NCBI RefSeq assembly: GCF_029227915.1
Contig: NC_079888.1
Location: 682,001 to 746,000, forward strand
From: Hydractinia symbiolongicarpus
Lineage: Eukaryota > Cnidaria > Hydrozoa > Anthoathecata > Hydractiniidae
Reading direction: 5' to 3'
Length of the DNA: 64,000 bases
The notes beneath the pieces are model-generated. The model was not told the origin of the DNA and did not search any database. It saw only the letters and a list, made by a program, of their open reading frames with translations. The translations under genes and the position numbers were made by a program. This document shows, piece by piece, positions 38,520 to 51,400 of this stretch (the first letter of the stretch is position 1; each line of letters opens with the position of its first letter).

Positions 38520-39637
38520 CATTTATCACATTTATCAGGTCACAGTCCAGAATCAGTTGAACTAAGTCCCACAGTTAATCGATTCACCGTTAAAAGCGAT
38601 ACAACTTAGTAATATCGGAACAAAATCACTAAATACATGTTTGTACGAATATGTGACGCAACCGTTGTAACTCAAACGGATTGACACCGTTAAAAAGACA
38701 ATGAAATGTAGTTTTTGAAACTGTCTCTATTTCTTCGGCGTGAACTAACGGATAGGATTGGTCCCACAGTAAAAAATGACTTATTTATCGAAACTTTCAA
38801 GTGAAGCGCTACCACAGGGTCCAGTGTAATCGCTGAGTTCCGGCAATCATGTCAAATTAAGAAGATTGTCATTCCTTGGAGTTCAATTGGCTCATTTATC
38901 ACATTTATAAGATAACAGTCCAAAATCAGTCCAATTAAGTCCCACAGTCACCCGTTTCACTTTTAAAAGCTATACAACTTAGTAAGATCGGAACAAATCG
39001 CTAAATATATGTTGGTACGAATACGTGATGCAATCGTTGTAACTCAAACGGATTGACACTGTTAGAAAGTCAATGAAAAGTAGTTTTTAAAACTGTCTCT
39101 GTTTTTTCGGCGCGAACTAACGGCTAGGATTGGTCCCACAGTAAAAAATGACTTATTTATCTAAATTTTTAAATGAAGCGCTACCACAGGGTCCAGTGTA
39201 ATCGCTGAATTTTATTAATCCTGTCAAATTAAGAAGAATGTCATTCCTTGGAGTCCAATTGGCTCATTTATCACATTTATCAGGTCACAGTCCAGAATCA
39301 GTTGAACTAAGTCCCACAGTTAATCGGTTCACCGTTAAAAGCGATACAACTTAGTAATATCGGAACAAAATCACTAAATACATGTTAGTACGAATATGTG
39401 ACGCAACCGTTGTAACTCAAACGGATTGACACCGTTAAAAAGACAATGAAAAGTAGTTTTTGAAACTGTCTCTATTTCTTCAGCGTGAACTAACTGCTAG
39501 GATTGGCCCCACAGTAAAAAATGACTTATTTATCTTAATTTTTAAATAAACCGTTACCACACCGCCCTGTGTAATCGTTGAGTCCCAGCAATCATGTGAA
39601 ATTAAGAAGAATGTCATTACTTGGAGTCCAATTGGCT
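38520..39637 (+). repeat. 1118-bp three-monomer duplication, copy 1
   Basis: Pairs 38831/39949, 39203/40321 and 39576/40694 repeat at exactly 1118 bp. The joint lies in about 39620-39656, inside the monomer at 39576. That monomer starts as the TCATTACTTGG subtype and continues with CAGGTCACAG, TCGATTCACC and GTTTGTACG of the 38458 monomer. Confidence 0.85.
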
Positions 39638-40755
39638 CATTTATCACATTTATCAGGTCACAGTCCAGAATCAGTTGAACTAAGTCCCACAGTTAATCGA
39701 TTCACCGTTAAAAGCGATACAACTTAGTAATATCGGAACAAAATCACTAAATACATGTTTGTACGAATATGTGACGCAACCGTTGTAACTCAAACGGATT
39801 GACACCGTTAAAAAGACAATGAAATGTAGTTTTTGAAACTGTCTCTATTTCTTCGGCGTGAACTAACGGATAGGATTGGTCCCACAGTAAAAAATGACTT
39901 ATTTATCGAAACTTTCAAGTGAAGCGCTACCACAGGGTCCAGTGTAATCGCTGAGTTCCGGCAATCATGTCAAATTAAGAAGATTGTCATTCCTTGGAGT
40001 TCAATTGGCTCATTTATCACATTTATAAGATAACAGTCCAAAATCAGTCCAATTAAGTCCCACAGTCACCCGTTTCACTTTTAAAAGCTATACAACTTAG
40101 TAAGATCGGAACAAATCGCTAAATATATGTTGGTACGAATACGTGATGCAATCGTTGTAACTCAAACGGATTGACACTGTTAGAAAGTCAATGAAAAGTA
40201 GTTTTTAAAACTGTCTCTGTTTTTTCGGCGCGAACTAACGGCTAGGATTGGTCCCACAGTAAAAAATGACTTATTTATCTAAATTTTTAAATGAAGCGCT
40301 ACCACAGGGTCCAGTGTAATCGCTGAATTTTATTAATCCTGTCAAATTAAGAAGAATGTCATTCCTTGGAGTCCAATTGGCTCATTTATCACATTTATCA
40401 GGTCACAGTCCAGAATCAGTTGAACTAAGTCCCACAGTTAATCGGTTCACCGTTAAAAGCGATACAACTTAGTAATATCGGAACAAAATCACTAAATACA
40501 TGTTAGTACGAATATGTGACGCAACCGTTGTAACTCAAACGGATTGACACCGTTAAAAAGACAATGAAAAGTAGTTTTTGAAACTGTCTCTATTTCTTCA
40601 GCGTGAACTAACTGCTAGGATTGGTCCCACAGTAAAAAATGACTTATTTATCTTAATTTTTAAATAAACCGTTACCACACCGCCCTGTGTAATCGTTGAG
40701 TCCCAGCAATCATGTGAAATTAAGAAGAATGTCATTACTTGGAGTCCAATTGGCT
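39638..40755 (+). repeat. 1118-bp three-monomer duplication, copy 2
   Basis: Nearly identical to copy 1. The one clear difference I saw is GGCCCCAC near 39505 against GGTCCCAC near 40623. The near-identity suggests a very young event. It is absent from the homologous place in unit Y (45159-45904). Confidence 0.85.
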
Positions 40756-43050
40756 CATTTATCACATTTATCAGGTTACAGTCCAGAATCAGTTCAACTA
40801 AGTCCCACAGTCAATCGGTTCACCGTTAAAAGCGATACAACTTAGTAATATCGGAACAAAATCACAAAATACATGTTGGTACGAATATCTGACGCAACCG
40901 TTGTAACTCAAACGGATTGACACCGTTAAAAAGACAATGAAATGTAGTTTTTGAAGCTGTCTCTATTTCTTCAGCGTAAACTAACGGATAGGATTGGTCC
41001 CACAGTAAAAAATGACTTATTTATCGAAATTTTTAAATGAAGTCCTACCACAGGGTCCAGTGTAATCGCTGAGTTCCGGCAATTATGTCGAGTTAAAAAG
41101 ATTGTTATTTCTTGGAGTTCCATTGGCTCAATTATCACATTTATAAGGTCACAGTCCAGAATCAGTTCAATTAAGTCCCACAGTCAATTGTTTCACTTTT
41201 AAAAGCGATACAACTTAGTAAGATCGGAAAAAATCGCTAAATACATGTTGGTACGAATATGTGAAGCAACCGTTGTAACTCAAACGGATTGACACCGTTA
41301 GAAAGTCAACGAAATGTAGTTTTTGAAACTGTCTCTACTTCTTCAGCGCGAACTAACGGCTAGGATTGGTCCCACAGTAAAAAATGACTTATTTATCTTA
41401 ATATTTAAATAAAGCGCTCCCACAGCGCCCAGTATAATCGCTGAGTTCCGGCAATCATGTCGAGTTAAAAAGAATGTTATTTCTTGAAGTCCAATTGGCT
41501 CATTTATCACATTTATTAATTCACAGTCCAGAATCAGTTCAATTAAGTCCCACAGTCAATTGTTTCCCTTTTAAAAGCGATACAACTTAGTAAGATCGGA
41601 AAAAATCGCTAAATACATGTTGGTACGAATATGTGAAGCAACCGTTGTAACTCAAACGGGTTGACACCGTTAGAAAGTCAATGAAAGGTAGTTTTTGAAA
41701 CTGTCTCTATTTCTTCAGCGTGAACTAACGGATAGGATTGGTCCCACAGTAAAGAATTACTTATTTATCGAAATTTTTAAATAAAGCGCTACCACAGGGT
41801 CCAGTGTAATCGCTGAGTTCCGGCAATCATGTCGAGTTAAAAAGAATGTTATTTCTTGGAGTTCAATTGGCTCATTTATCACATTTATAAGGTCACAGTC
41901 CAGAAACAGTTCAATTAATTCCCACAGTCAATCGTTTCACTTTTAAAAGCGATACAACTTAGTAAGATCGGAACAAATCGCTAAATACATGTTGGTACGA
42001 ATACGTGACGCAATCGTTGTAACTCAAACGGATTGACACTGTTAGAAAGTCAATGAAAAGTAGTTTTTGAAACTGTCTCTGTTTTTTCAGCGCGAACTAA
42101 CGGCTAGGATTGGTCCCATAGTAAAAAATGACTTATTTATCTAAATTTTTAAATGAAGCGCTACCACAGGGTCCAGTGTAATCGCTGAGTTCCGGCAATT
42201 ATGTCGAGTTAAAAAGAATGTTATTTCTTGGAAGTCAATTGGCTCATTTATCACATTTATCACGTCACAGTCCAGAATCATTTCAATTAAGTCCCACAGT
42301 CAATCGTTTCACTTTTAAAAGCGATACAACTTAGTAATATCGGAAAAATCGCTAAATACATGTTGGTTCAAATATGTGAAGCAACCGTTGTAAGTCAAAC
42401 GGATTGACACCGTTGGAAAGTCAATGAAAGGTAGTTTTTAAAACTGTCTCTATTTCTTCAGCGTGAACTAACGGATAGGATTGTTCCCACAGTAAAAAAT
42501 GACTTATTTATCGAAATGTTTAAATAAAGCGCTACCACAGGGTACAGTGTAATCGCTGAATTCCGGCAATCATGTCAAGTTAAAAAGAATGTTATTTCTT
42601 GGAGTTCAATTGGCTCATTTATCACATTTATAAGGTCACAGTCCAGAAACAGTTCAATTAATTCCACAGTCAATCGTTTTACTTTTAAAAGCGATACAAC
42701 TTAGTTATATCGTAACAAAATCATTAAATACATGTTGGTACGAATATGTGACGCAACCGTTGTAACTCAAACGGATTGCCGCCTTTAAAAAGACAGTGAA
42801 ATGTAGTTTTTGAAACTATCTCTATTTCTTCAGCGTGAACTAACGGCTATGATTGGTCCCACAGTAAAAAATGACTTATTAATCCTAATTTTTAAAAGAA
42901 GCACTACCACACCGCCCAGTGTAATCGCTGAATTTCATTAATCCTGTCAAATTAAGAAGAATGTCATTCCTTGGAGTCCAATTGGCTCATATATCACATT
43001 TATAAGGTCACAGTCCAGAATCAGTTGAACTAAGTCCCACAGTTAATCGG

Positions 43051-46000
43051 TTCACTTTCAAAAGCGATACCACTTAGTAATATCGAAAAAAAACACTTAA
43101 TACATGTTGGTACGGATATGTAAATCAACCGTTGTAATTCAAACGCATTGACACCGTTAGAAAGTCAATGAAAGGTAGTTTTTCAAACTGTCTCTATTTT
43201 TTCAGCGTGACCTAACGGATAGGATTGGTCCCACAGTAAAAAATTACTTATTTATCGAAATTTTTAAATAAAGCGCTACCACAGGGTCCTGTGTAATCGC
43301 TGACTTCCAGCAATCATGTCGAGTTAAAAAGAATGTTATTTCTTGGAGTTCAATTGGCTCATTTATCACATTTTTAAGGTCACAGTCCCGAAACAGTTCA
43401 ATTAATTCCCACAGTCAATCGTTTCACTTTTAAAAGCGATACAACTTAGTAAGATCGGAACAAATCGCTAAATACATGTTGGTACGAATACGTGACGCAA
43501 TCGTTGTAACTCAAACGGATTGACACCGTTAGAAAGTCAATGAAAAGTAGTTTTTGAAACTGTCTCTGTTTCTTCAGCGCTGACTAACGGCTAGGATAGG
43601 TCCCACAGTAAAAAATGACTTATTTATCTAAATTTTTAAATGAAGCGCTACCACAGGGTCCAGTGTAATCGTTGAGTTCCGGCAATCATGTGGAGTAAAA
43701 AAGAATGTTATTTCTTGGAGTCCAATTGGCTCATTTACCACATTTATAAGGTCACAGTCCAGAATCAGTTCAATTAAGTCCCACAGTCAATTGTTTCACT
43801 TTTAAAAGCGATACAACTTAGTAAGATCGGAAAAAATCGCTAAATACATGTTGGTACGAATATGTGAAGCAACCGTTGTAACTCAAACGGATTGACACCG
43901 TTAGAAAGTCAATGAAAGGTAGTTTTTGAAACTGTCTCTATTTCTTCAGCGTGTACTAACGGATAGGATTGGTCCCACAGTAAAAAGTGACTTATTTATC
44001 TAAATTTTTAAATAAAGCGCTACCACAGGGTCCAGTGTAATCGTTGAGTTGGGGCAATCATGTCGAGTTAAAAAGAATGTTCTTTCTTGGAGTCCAATTG
44101 GCTCATTTATAACATTTATAAGGTCACAGTCCAGAATCAGTTCGATTAAGTCCCACAGTCAATCGTTTCACTTTTAAAAGCGATACAACTTAGTAAGATC
44201 GGAAAAAACGCTAAATACATGTTGGTACGAATATGTGAAGCAACCGTTGTAACTCAAACGGATTGACACCGTTAGAAAGTCAATGAAAGGTAGTTTTTGA
44301 AACTGTCTCTATTTCTTCAGCGTGTACTAACGGCTAGGATTGGTCCCACCGTAAAAAATGACTTATTTATCGAAATTTTTAAATGAAGCGCTACCACAGC
44401 GCCCAGTGTGATCGCTGAGTTCCGGCAATCATGTCAAATTAAAAAAATTGTCATTCCTTGGAGTCCAATTGGCTCATTTATCACATTTATAAGATCACAG
44501 TCCAAAATCAGTCCAATTAAGTCCCACAGTCAATCGTTTCACTTTTAAAAGCGATACAACTTAGTAATATCGGAACAAAATCACTAAATACATGTTGGTA
44601 CAAATTGTTGACGCAACCGTTGTAACTCAAACGGATTGCCACCGTTAAAAAGACAATGAAATGTAGTTTTTGAAACTGTCTCTATTTCTTCAGCGTGAAC
44701 TAACGGCTAGGTTTGGTCCCACAGTGAAAAATGACTTATTAATCTTAATTTTTAAATGAGGCACTACCACACCGACCAGTGTAATCGCTGAATTTTATTA
44801 ATCCTGTCAAATTAAGAAGAATGTCATTTCTTGGAGTCCAATTGGCTCATTTATCACATTTATCAGGTCACAGTCCAGAATCAGTTGAACTAAGTCCCAC
44901 AGTTAATCGATTCACCGTTAAAAGCGATACAACTTAGTAATATCGGAACAAAATCACTAAATACATGTTTGTACGAATATGTGACGCAACCGTTGTAACT
45001 CAAACGGATTGACACCGTTAAAAAGACAATGAAATGTAGTTTTTGAAACTGTCTCTATTTCTTCGGCGTGAACTAACGGATAGGATTGGTCCCACAGTAA
45101 AAAATGACTTATTTATCGAAACTTTTAAGTGAAGCGCTACCACAGGGTCCAGTGTAATCGCTGAGTTCCGGCAATCATGTCAAATTAAGAAGATTGTCAT
45201 TCCTTGGAGTTCAATTGGCTCATTTATCACATTTATAAGATAACAGTCCAAAATCAGTCCAATTAAGTCCCACAGTCAATCGTTTCACTTTTAAAAGCTA
45301 TACAACTTAGTAAGATCGGAACAAATCGCTAAATATATGTTGGTACGAATACGTGATGCAATCGTTGTAACTCAAACGGATTGACACTGTTAGAAAGTCA
45401 ATGAAAAGTAGTTTTTAAAACTGTCTCTGTTTTTTCGGCGCGAACTAACGGCTAGGATTGGTCCCACAGTAAAAAATGACTTATTTATCTAAATTTTTAA
45501 ATGAAGCGCTACCACAGGGTCCAGTGTAATCGCTGAATTTTATTAATCCTGTCAAATTAAGAAGAATGTCATTCCTTGGAGTCCAATTGGCTCATTTATC
45601 ACATTTATCAGGTCACAGTCCAGAATCAGTTGAACTAAGTCCCACAGTTAATCGGTTCACCGTTAAAAGCGATACAACTTAGTAATATCGGAACAAAATC
45701 ACTAAATACATGTTAGTACGAATATGTGACGCAACCGTTGTAACTCAAACGGATTGACACCGTTAAAAAGACAATGAAAAGTAGTTTTTGAAACTGTCTC
45801 TATTTCTTCAGCGTGAACTAACTGCTAGGATTGGTCCCACAGTAAAAAATGACTTATTTATCTTAATTTTTAAATAAACCGTTACCACACCGCCCAGTGT
45901 AATCGTTGAGTCCCAGCAATCATGTGAAATTAAGAAGAATGTCATTACTTGGAGTCCAATTGGCTCATTTATCACATTTATCAGGTTACAGTCCAGAATC

Positions 46001-48260
46001 AGTTCAACTAAGTCCCACAGTCAATCGGTTCACCGTTAAAAGCGATACAACTTAGTAATATCGGAACAAAATCACAAAATACATGTTGGTACGAATATCT
46101 GACGCAACCGTTGTAACTCAAACGGATTGACACCGTTAAAAAGACATTGAAATGTAGTTTTTGAAACTGTCTCTATTTCTTCAGCGTAAACTAACGGATA
46201 GGATTGGTCCCACAGTAAAAAATGACTTATTTATCGAAATTTTTAAATGAAGTCCTACCACAGGGTCCAGTGTAATCGCTGAGTTCCGGCAATTATGTCG
46301 AGTTAAAAAGATTGTTATTTCTTGGAGTTCCATTGGCTCAATTATCACATTTATAAGGTCACAGTCCAGAATCAGTTCAATTAAGTCCCACAGTCAATTG
46401 TTTCACTTTTAAAAGCGATACAACTTAGTAAGATCGAAAAAAATCGCTAAATACATGTTGGTACGAATATGTGAAGCAACCGTTGTAACTCAAACGGATT
46501 GACACCGTTAGAAATTCAACGAAATGTAGTTTTTGAAACTGTCTCTACTTCTTCAGCGCGAACTAACGGCTAGGATTGGTCCCACAGTAAAAAATGACTT
46601 ATTTATCTTAATATTTAAATAAAGCGCTCCCACAGCGCCCAGTATAATCGCTGAGTTCCGGCAATCATGTCGAGTTAAAAAGAATGTTATTTCTTGAAGT
46701 CCAATTGGCTCATTTATCACATTTATTAATTCACAGTCCAGAATCAGTTCAATTAAGTCCCACAGTCAATTGTTTCACTTTTAAAAGCGATACAACTTAG
46801 TAAGATCGGAAAAAATCGCTAAATACATGTTGGTACGAATATGTGAAGCAACCGTTGTAACTCAAACGGGTTGACACCGTTAGAAAGTCAATGAAAGGTA
46901 GTTTTTGAAACTGTCTCTATTTCTTCAGCGTGAACTAACGGATAGGATTGGTCCCACAGTAAAGAATTACTTATTTATCGAAATTTTTAAATAAAGCGCT
47001 ACCACAGGGTCCAGTGTAATCGCTGAGTTCCGGCAATCATGTCGAGTTAAAAAGAATGTTATTTCTTGGAGTTCAATTGGCTCATTTATCACATTTATAA
47101 GGTCACAGTCCAGAAACAGTTCAATTAATTCCCACAGTCAATCGTTTCACTTTTAAAAGCGATACAACTTAGTAAGATCGGAACAAATCGCTAAATACAT
47201 GTTGGTACGAATACGTGACGCAATCGTTGTAACTCAAACGGATTGACACTGTTACAAAGTCAATGAAAACTAGTTTTTGAAACTGTCTCTGTTTTTTCAG
47301 CGCGAACTAACGGCTAGGATTGGTCCCATAGTAAAAAATGACTTATTTATCTAAATTTTTAAATGAAGCGCTACCACAGGGTCCAGTGTAATCGCTGAGT
47401 TCCGGCAATTATGTCGAGTTAAAAAGAATGTTATTTCTTGGAAGTCAATTGGCTCATTTATCACATTTATCACGTCACAGTCCAGAATCATTTCAATTAA
47501 GTCCCACAGTCAATCGTTTCACTTTTAAAAGCGATACAACTTAGTAATATCGGAAAAATCGCTAAATACATGTTGGTTCAAATATGTGAAGCAACCGTTG
47601 TAAGTCAAACGGATTGACACCGTTGGAAAGTCAATGAAAGGTAGTTTTTAAAACTGTCTCTATTTCTTCAGCGTGAACTAACGGATAGGATTGTTCCCAC
47701 AGTAAAAAATGACTTATTTATCGAAATGTTTAAATAAAGCGCTACCACAGGGTACAGTGTAATCGCTGAATTCCGGCAATCATGTCAAGTTAAAAAGAAT
47801 GTTATTTCTTGGAGTTCAATTGGCTCATTTATCACATTTATAAGGTCACAGTCCAGAAACAGTTCAATTAATTCCACAGTCAATCGTTTCACTTTTAAAA
47901 GCGATACAACTTAGTTATATCGTAACAAAATCATTAAATACATGTTGGTACGAATATGTGACGCAACCGTTGTAACTCAAACGGATTGCCGCCTTTAAAA
48001 AGACAATGAAATGTAGTTTTTGAAACTATCTCTATTTCTTCAGCGTGAACTAACGGCTATGATTGGTCCCACAGTAAAAAATGACTTATTAATCTTAATT
48101 TTTAAAAGAAGCACTACCACACCGCCCAGTGTAATCGCTGAATTTCATTAATCCTGTCAAAATAAGAAGAATGTCATTCCTTGGAGTCCAATTGGCTCAT
48201 ATATCACATTTATAAGGTCACAGTCCAGAATCAGTTGAACTAAGTCCCACAGTTAATCGG
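43051..48260 (+). repeat. Higher-order unit Y (5210 bp, 14 monomers)
   Basis: Monomer starts: 43298, 43670, 44042, 44413, 44786, 45159, 45531, 45904, 46277, 46649, 47021, 47393, 47764 and 48136. It matches unit X at offset 6328 on the left (43298-45904 with 36970-39576) and at offset 5210 on the right (45159-48136 with 39949-42926). The unit ends at 48261, where TTCACCGTTA continues as a short beta monomer instead of TTCACTTTCA. Confidence 0.87.
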
Positions 48261-48483
48261 TTCACCGTTAAAAGCGATACAACTTAGTAATATCGGAACA
48301 AAATCACTAAATACATGTTGGTACGAATATGTGACGCAACCGTTGTAACTCAAACGGATTGACACCGTTAAAAAGACAATGAAAGGTAGTTTTTGAAACA
48401 ACGGCTATGATTGGTCCCACAGTAAAAAATGACTTATTAATCTTAATTTTAAAACGAAGCACTACCACACCGCCTAGTGTAAT
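48136..48483 (+). repeat. Short monomer, 348 bp, 25-bp deletion
   Basis: A beta monomer with the joint GAAACAACGG and an unusual TTTTAAAACGAAGC near its end. No short monomer occurs between 26916 and this one. Confidence 0.9.
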
Positions 48484-51400
48484 CGCTGAGTTTCATTAAT
48501 CCTGTCAAATTAAGAAGAATGTCATTCCTTGGAGTCCAATTGGCTCATTTATCACATTTATCAAGTCACAGTCCAGAATCAGTTAAACTAAGTCCCACAG
48601 TCAATCGGTTCACCGTTAAAAGCGATACAACTTAGTAATATCGGAACAAAATCACTAAATACATTTTGGTACGAATATGTGACGCAACCGTTGTAACTCA
48701 AACGGATTGCCACCGTTAAAAAGACAATGAAATGTAGTTTTTGAAACTGTCTCTATTTCTTCAGCGTGAACTAACTGCTAGGATTGGTCCCACAGTAAAA
48801 AATGACTTATTTATCTTAATTTTTAAATAAAGCGCTACCACACCGCCCAGTGTAATCGCTGAGTCCCAGCAATCATGTGAAATTAAGAAGAATGTCATTC
48901 CTTGGAGTCCAATTGGCTCATTTATCACATTTATCAGGTTACAGTCCAGAATCAGTTCAACTAAGTCCCACAGTCAATCGGTTCACCGTTAAAAGCGATG
49001 CAACTTAGTAATATCGGAACAAAATCACAAAATACATGTTGGTACGAATATGTGACGCAACCGTTGTAACTCAAACGGATTGACACCGTTAAAAAGACAA
49101 TGAAATGTAGTTTTTGAAACTGTCTCTATTTCTTCAGCGTGAACTAACGGATAGGATTGGTCCCACAGTAAAAAATGACTTATTTATCGAAATTTTTAAA
49201 TGAAGCGCTACCACAGGGTCCAGTGTAATCGCTGATTTCCGGCAATCATGTCAAATTAAGAAGATTGTCATTCCTTGGAGACCAAGTGACTCATTTATCA
49301 CATTTAGCAGGTCACAGTCCAGAATCAGTTCAATAAGTCCCACAGTCAATCGTTTCACTTTTAAAAGCGATAAAACTTAGTAATACCGGAAGAAATCGCT
49401 AAATACATGTTGGTATGAATCTTTGACGCAACCGTTGTAACTCAAACGGATTGACACTGTTAGAAAGTCAATGAAATCTAGTTTTTGAAACTGTCTCTAT
49501 TTCTTCAGCGCAAACTAACGGCTAGGATTGGCCCCACAGTAAAAAATGAGATATCTATATTAATTTTTAAATAAAGCGCTCCCACAGCGCCCGGTGTAAT
49601 CGCTGAGTTCCGGCAATCATGTGGAGTTAAAAAGAATGCTATTTCTTGGAGTCCAATTGGCTCATTTATCACATTTATAAGATGACAGTCCAGAATCAGT
49701 TCAATTAAGTCCCACAGTCAATCGTTTCACTTTCAAAAGCGATACCACTTAGTAATATCGAAAAAAAACACATAATACATGTTGGTACGGATATGTAAAT
49801 CAACCGTTGTAATTCAAACGCATTGACACCGTTAGAAAGTCAATGAAAGGTAGTTTTTCAAACTGTCTCTATTTCTTCAGCGTGAACTAACGGATAGGAT
49901 TGGTCCCAGTGTAAAAAATTACTTATTTATCGAAATTTTTAAATAAAGCGCTCCCACAGGGTCCTGTGTAATCGCTGAGTTCCGGCAATCATGTCTAGTT
50001 AAAAAGAATGTTATTTCTTGGAGTTCAATTGGCTCATTTATCACATTTATAAGGTCACAGTCCAGAAACAGTTCAATTAATTCCCACAGTCAATCGTTTC
50101 ACTTTTAAAAGCGATACAACTTAGTAAGATCGGAACAAATCGCTAAATACATGTTGGTACGAATACGTGACGCAATCGTTGTAACTCAAACGGATTGACA
50201 CCGTTGGAAAGTCAATGAAAAGTAGTTTTTAAAACTGTCTCTGTTTCTTCAGCGCTGACTAACGGCTAGAATAGGTCCCACAGTAAAAAATGACTTATTT
50301 ATCTAAATTTTTAAATGAAGCGCTACCACAGGGTCCAGTGTAATCGTTGAGTTACGGCAATCATGTCGAGTTAAAAAGAATGTTATTTCTTGGAGTTCAA
50401 TTGGCTCATTTATCACATTTATAAGGTCACAGTCCAGAAACAGTTCAATTAATTCCCACAGTCAATCGTTTCACTTTTAAAAGCGATACAACTTAGTAAG
50501 ATCGGAACAAATCGCTAAATACATGTTGGTACGAATACGTGACGCAATCGTTGTAACTCAAACGGATTGACACCGTTGGAAAGTCAATGGAAAGTAGTTT
50601 TTAAAACTGTCTCTGTTTCTTCAGCGCTGACTAACGGCTAGAATAGGTCCCACAGTAAAAAATGACTTATTTATCTAAATTTTTAAATGAAGCGCTACCA
50701 CAGGGTCCGGTGTAATCGTTGAGTTACGGCAATCATGTCGAGTTAAAAAGAATGTTATTTCTTGGAGTCCAATTGGCTCATTTACCACATTTATAAGGTC
50801 ACAGTCCAGAATCAGTTCAATTAAGTCCCACAGTCAATTGTTTCACTTTTAAAAGCGATACAACTTAGTAAGATCGGAAAAAATCGCTAAATACATGTTG
50901 GTACGAATATGTGAAGCAACCGTTGTAACTCAAACGGATTGACACTGTTAGAAAGTCAATGAAATGTAGTTTTTGAAACTGTCTCTACTTCTACAGCGCG
51001 AACTAACGGCTAGGATTGGTCCTACAGTAAAAAATGACTTGTTTATCTTAATTTTTAAATAAAGCGCTCCCACAGCGCCCAGTGTAATCGCTGAGTTCCG
51101 GCAGTCATGTCGAGTTAAAAAGAATGTTATTTCTTGGATTCCATTTGATTCATTTATCACATTTATAAGATCACAGTCCAGAATCAGTTCAATTAAGTCC
51201 CACAGTCAATCGTTTCACTTTTAAAAGCGATACAACTTAGTAATATCGGAAAAAAACGCTAAATACATGTTGGTACGAATATGTGAAGCAACCGTTGTAA
51301 CTCAAACGGATTGACACCGTTAGAAAGTCAATGAAAGGTAGTTTTTGAAACTGTCTCTACTTCTTCAGCGTGTACTAACGGATAAGATTGGTCCCACAGT

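Larger units (their letters stand above)
36723..43050 (+). repeat. Higher-order unit X (6328 bp, 17 monomers)
   Basis: Monomer starts: 36970, 37342, 37714, 38085, 38458, 38831, 39203, 39576, 39949, 40321, 40694, 41067, 41439, 41811, 42183, 42554 and 42926. The left edge is the TTCACTTTCA variant at 36723, matched at 43051. The unit equals unit Y plus the internal 1118-bp three-monomer duplication (6328 = 5210 + 1118). Confidence 0.87.
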
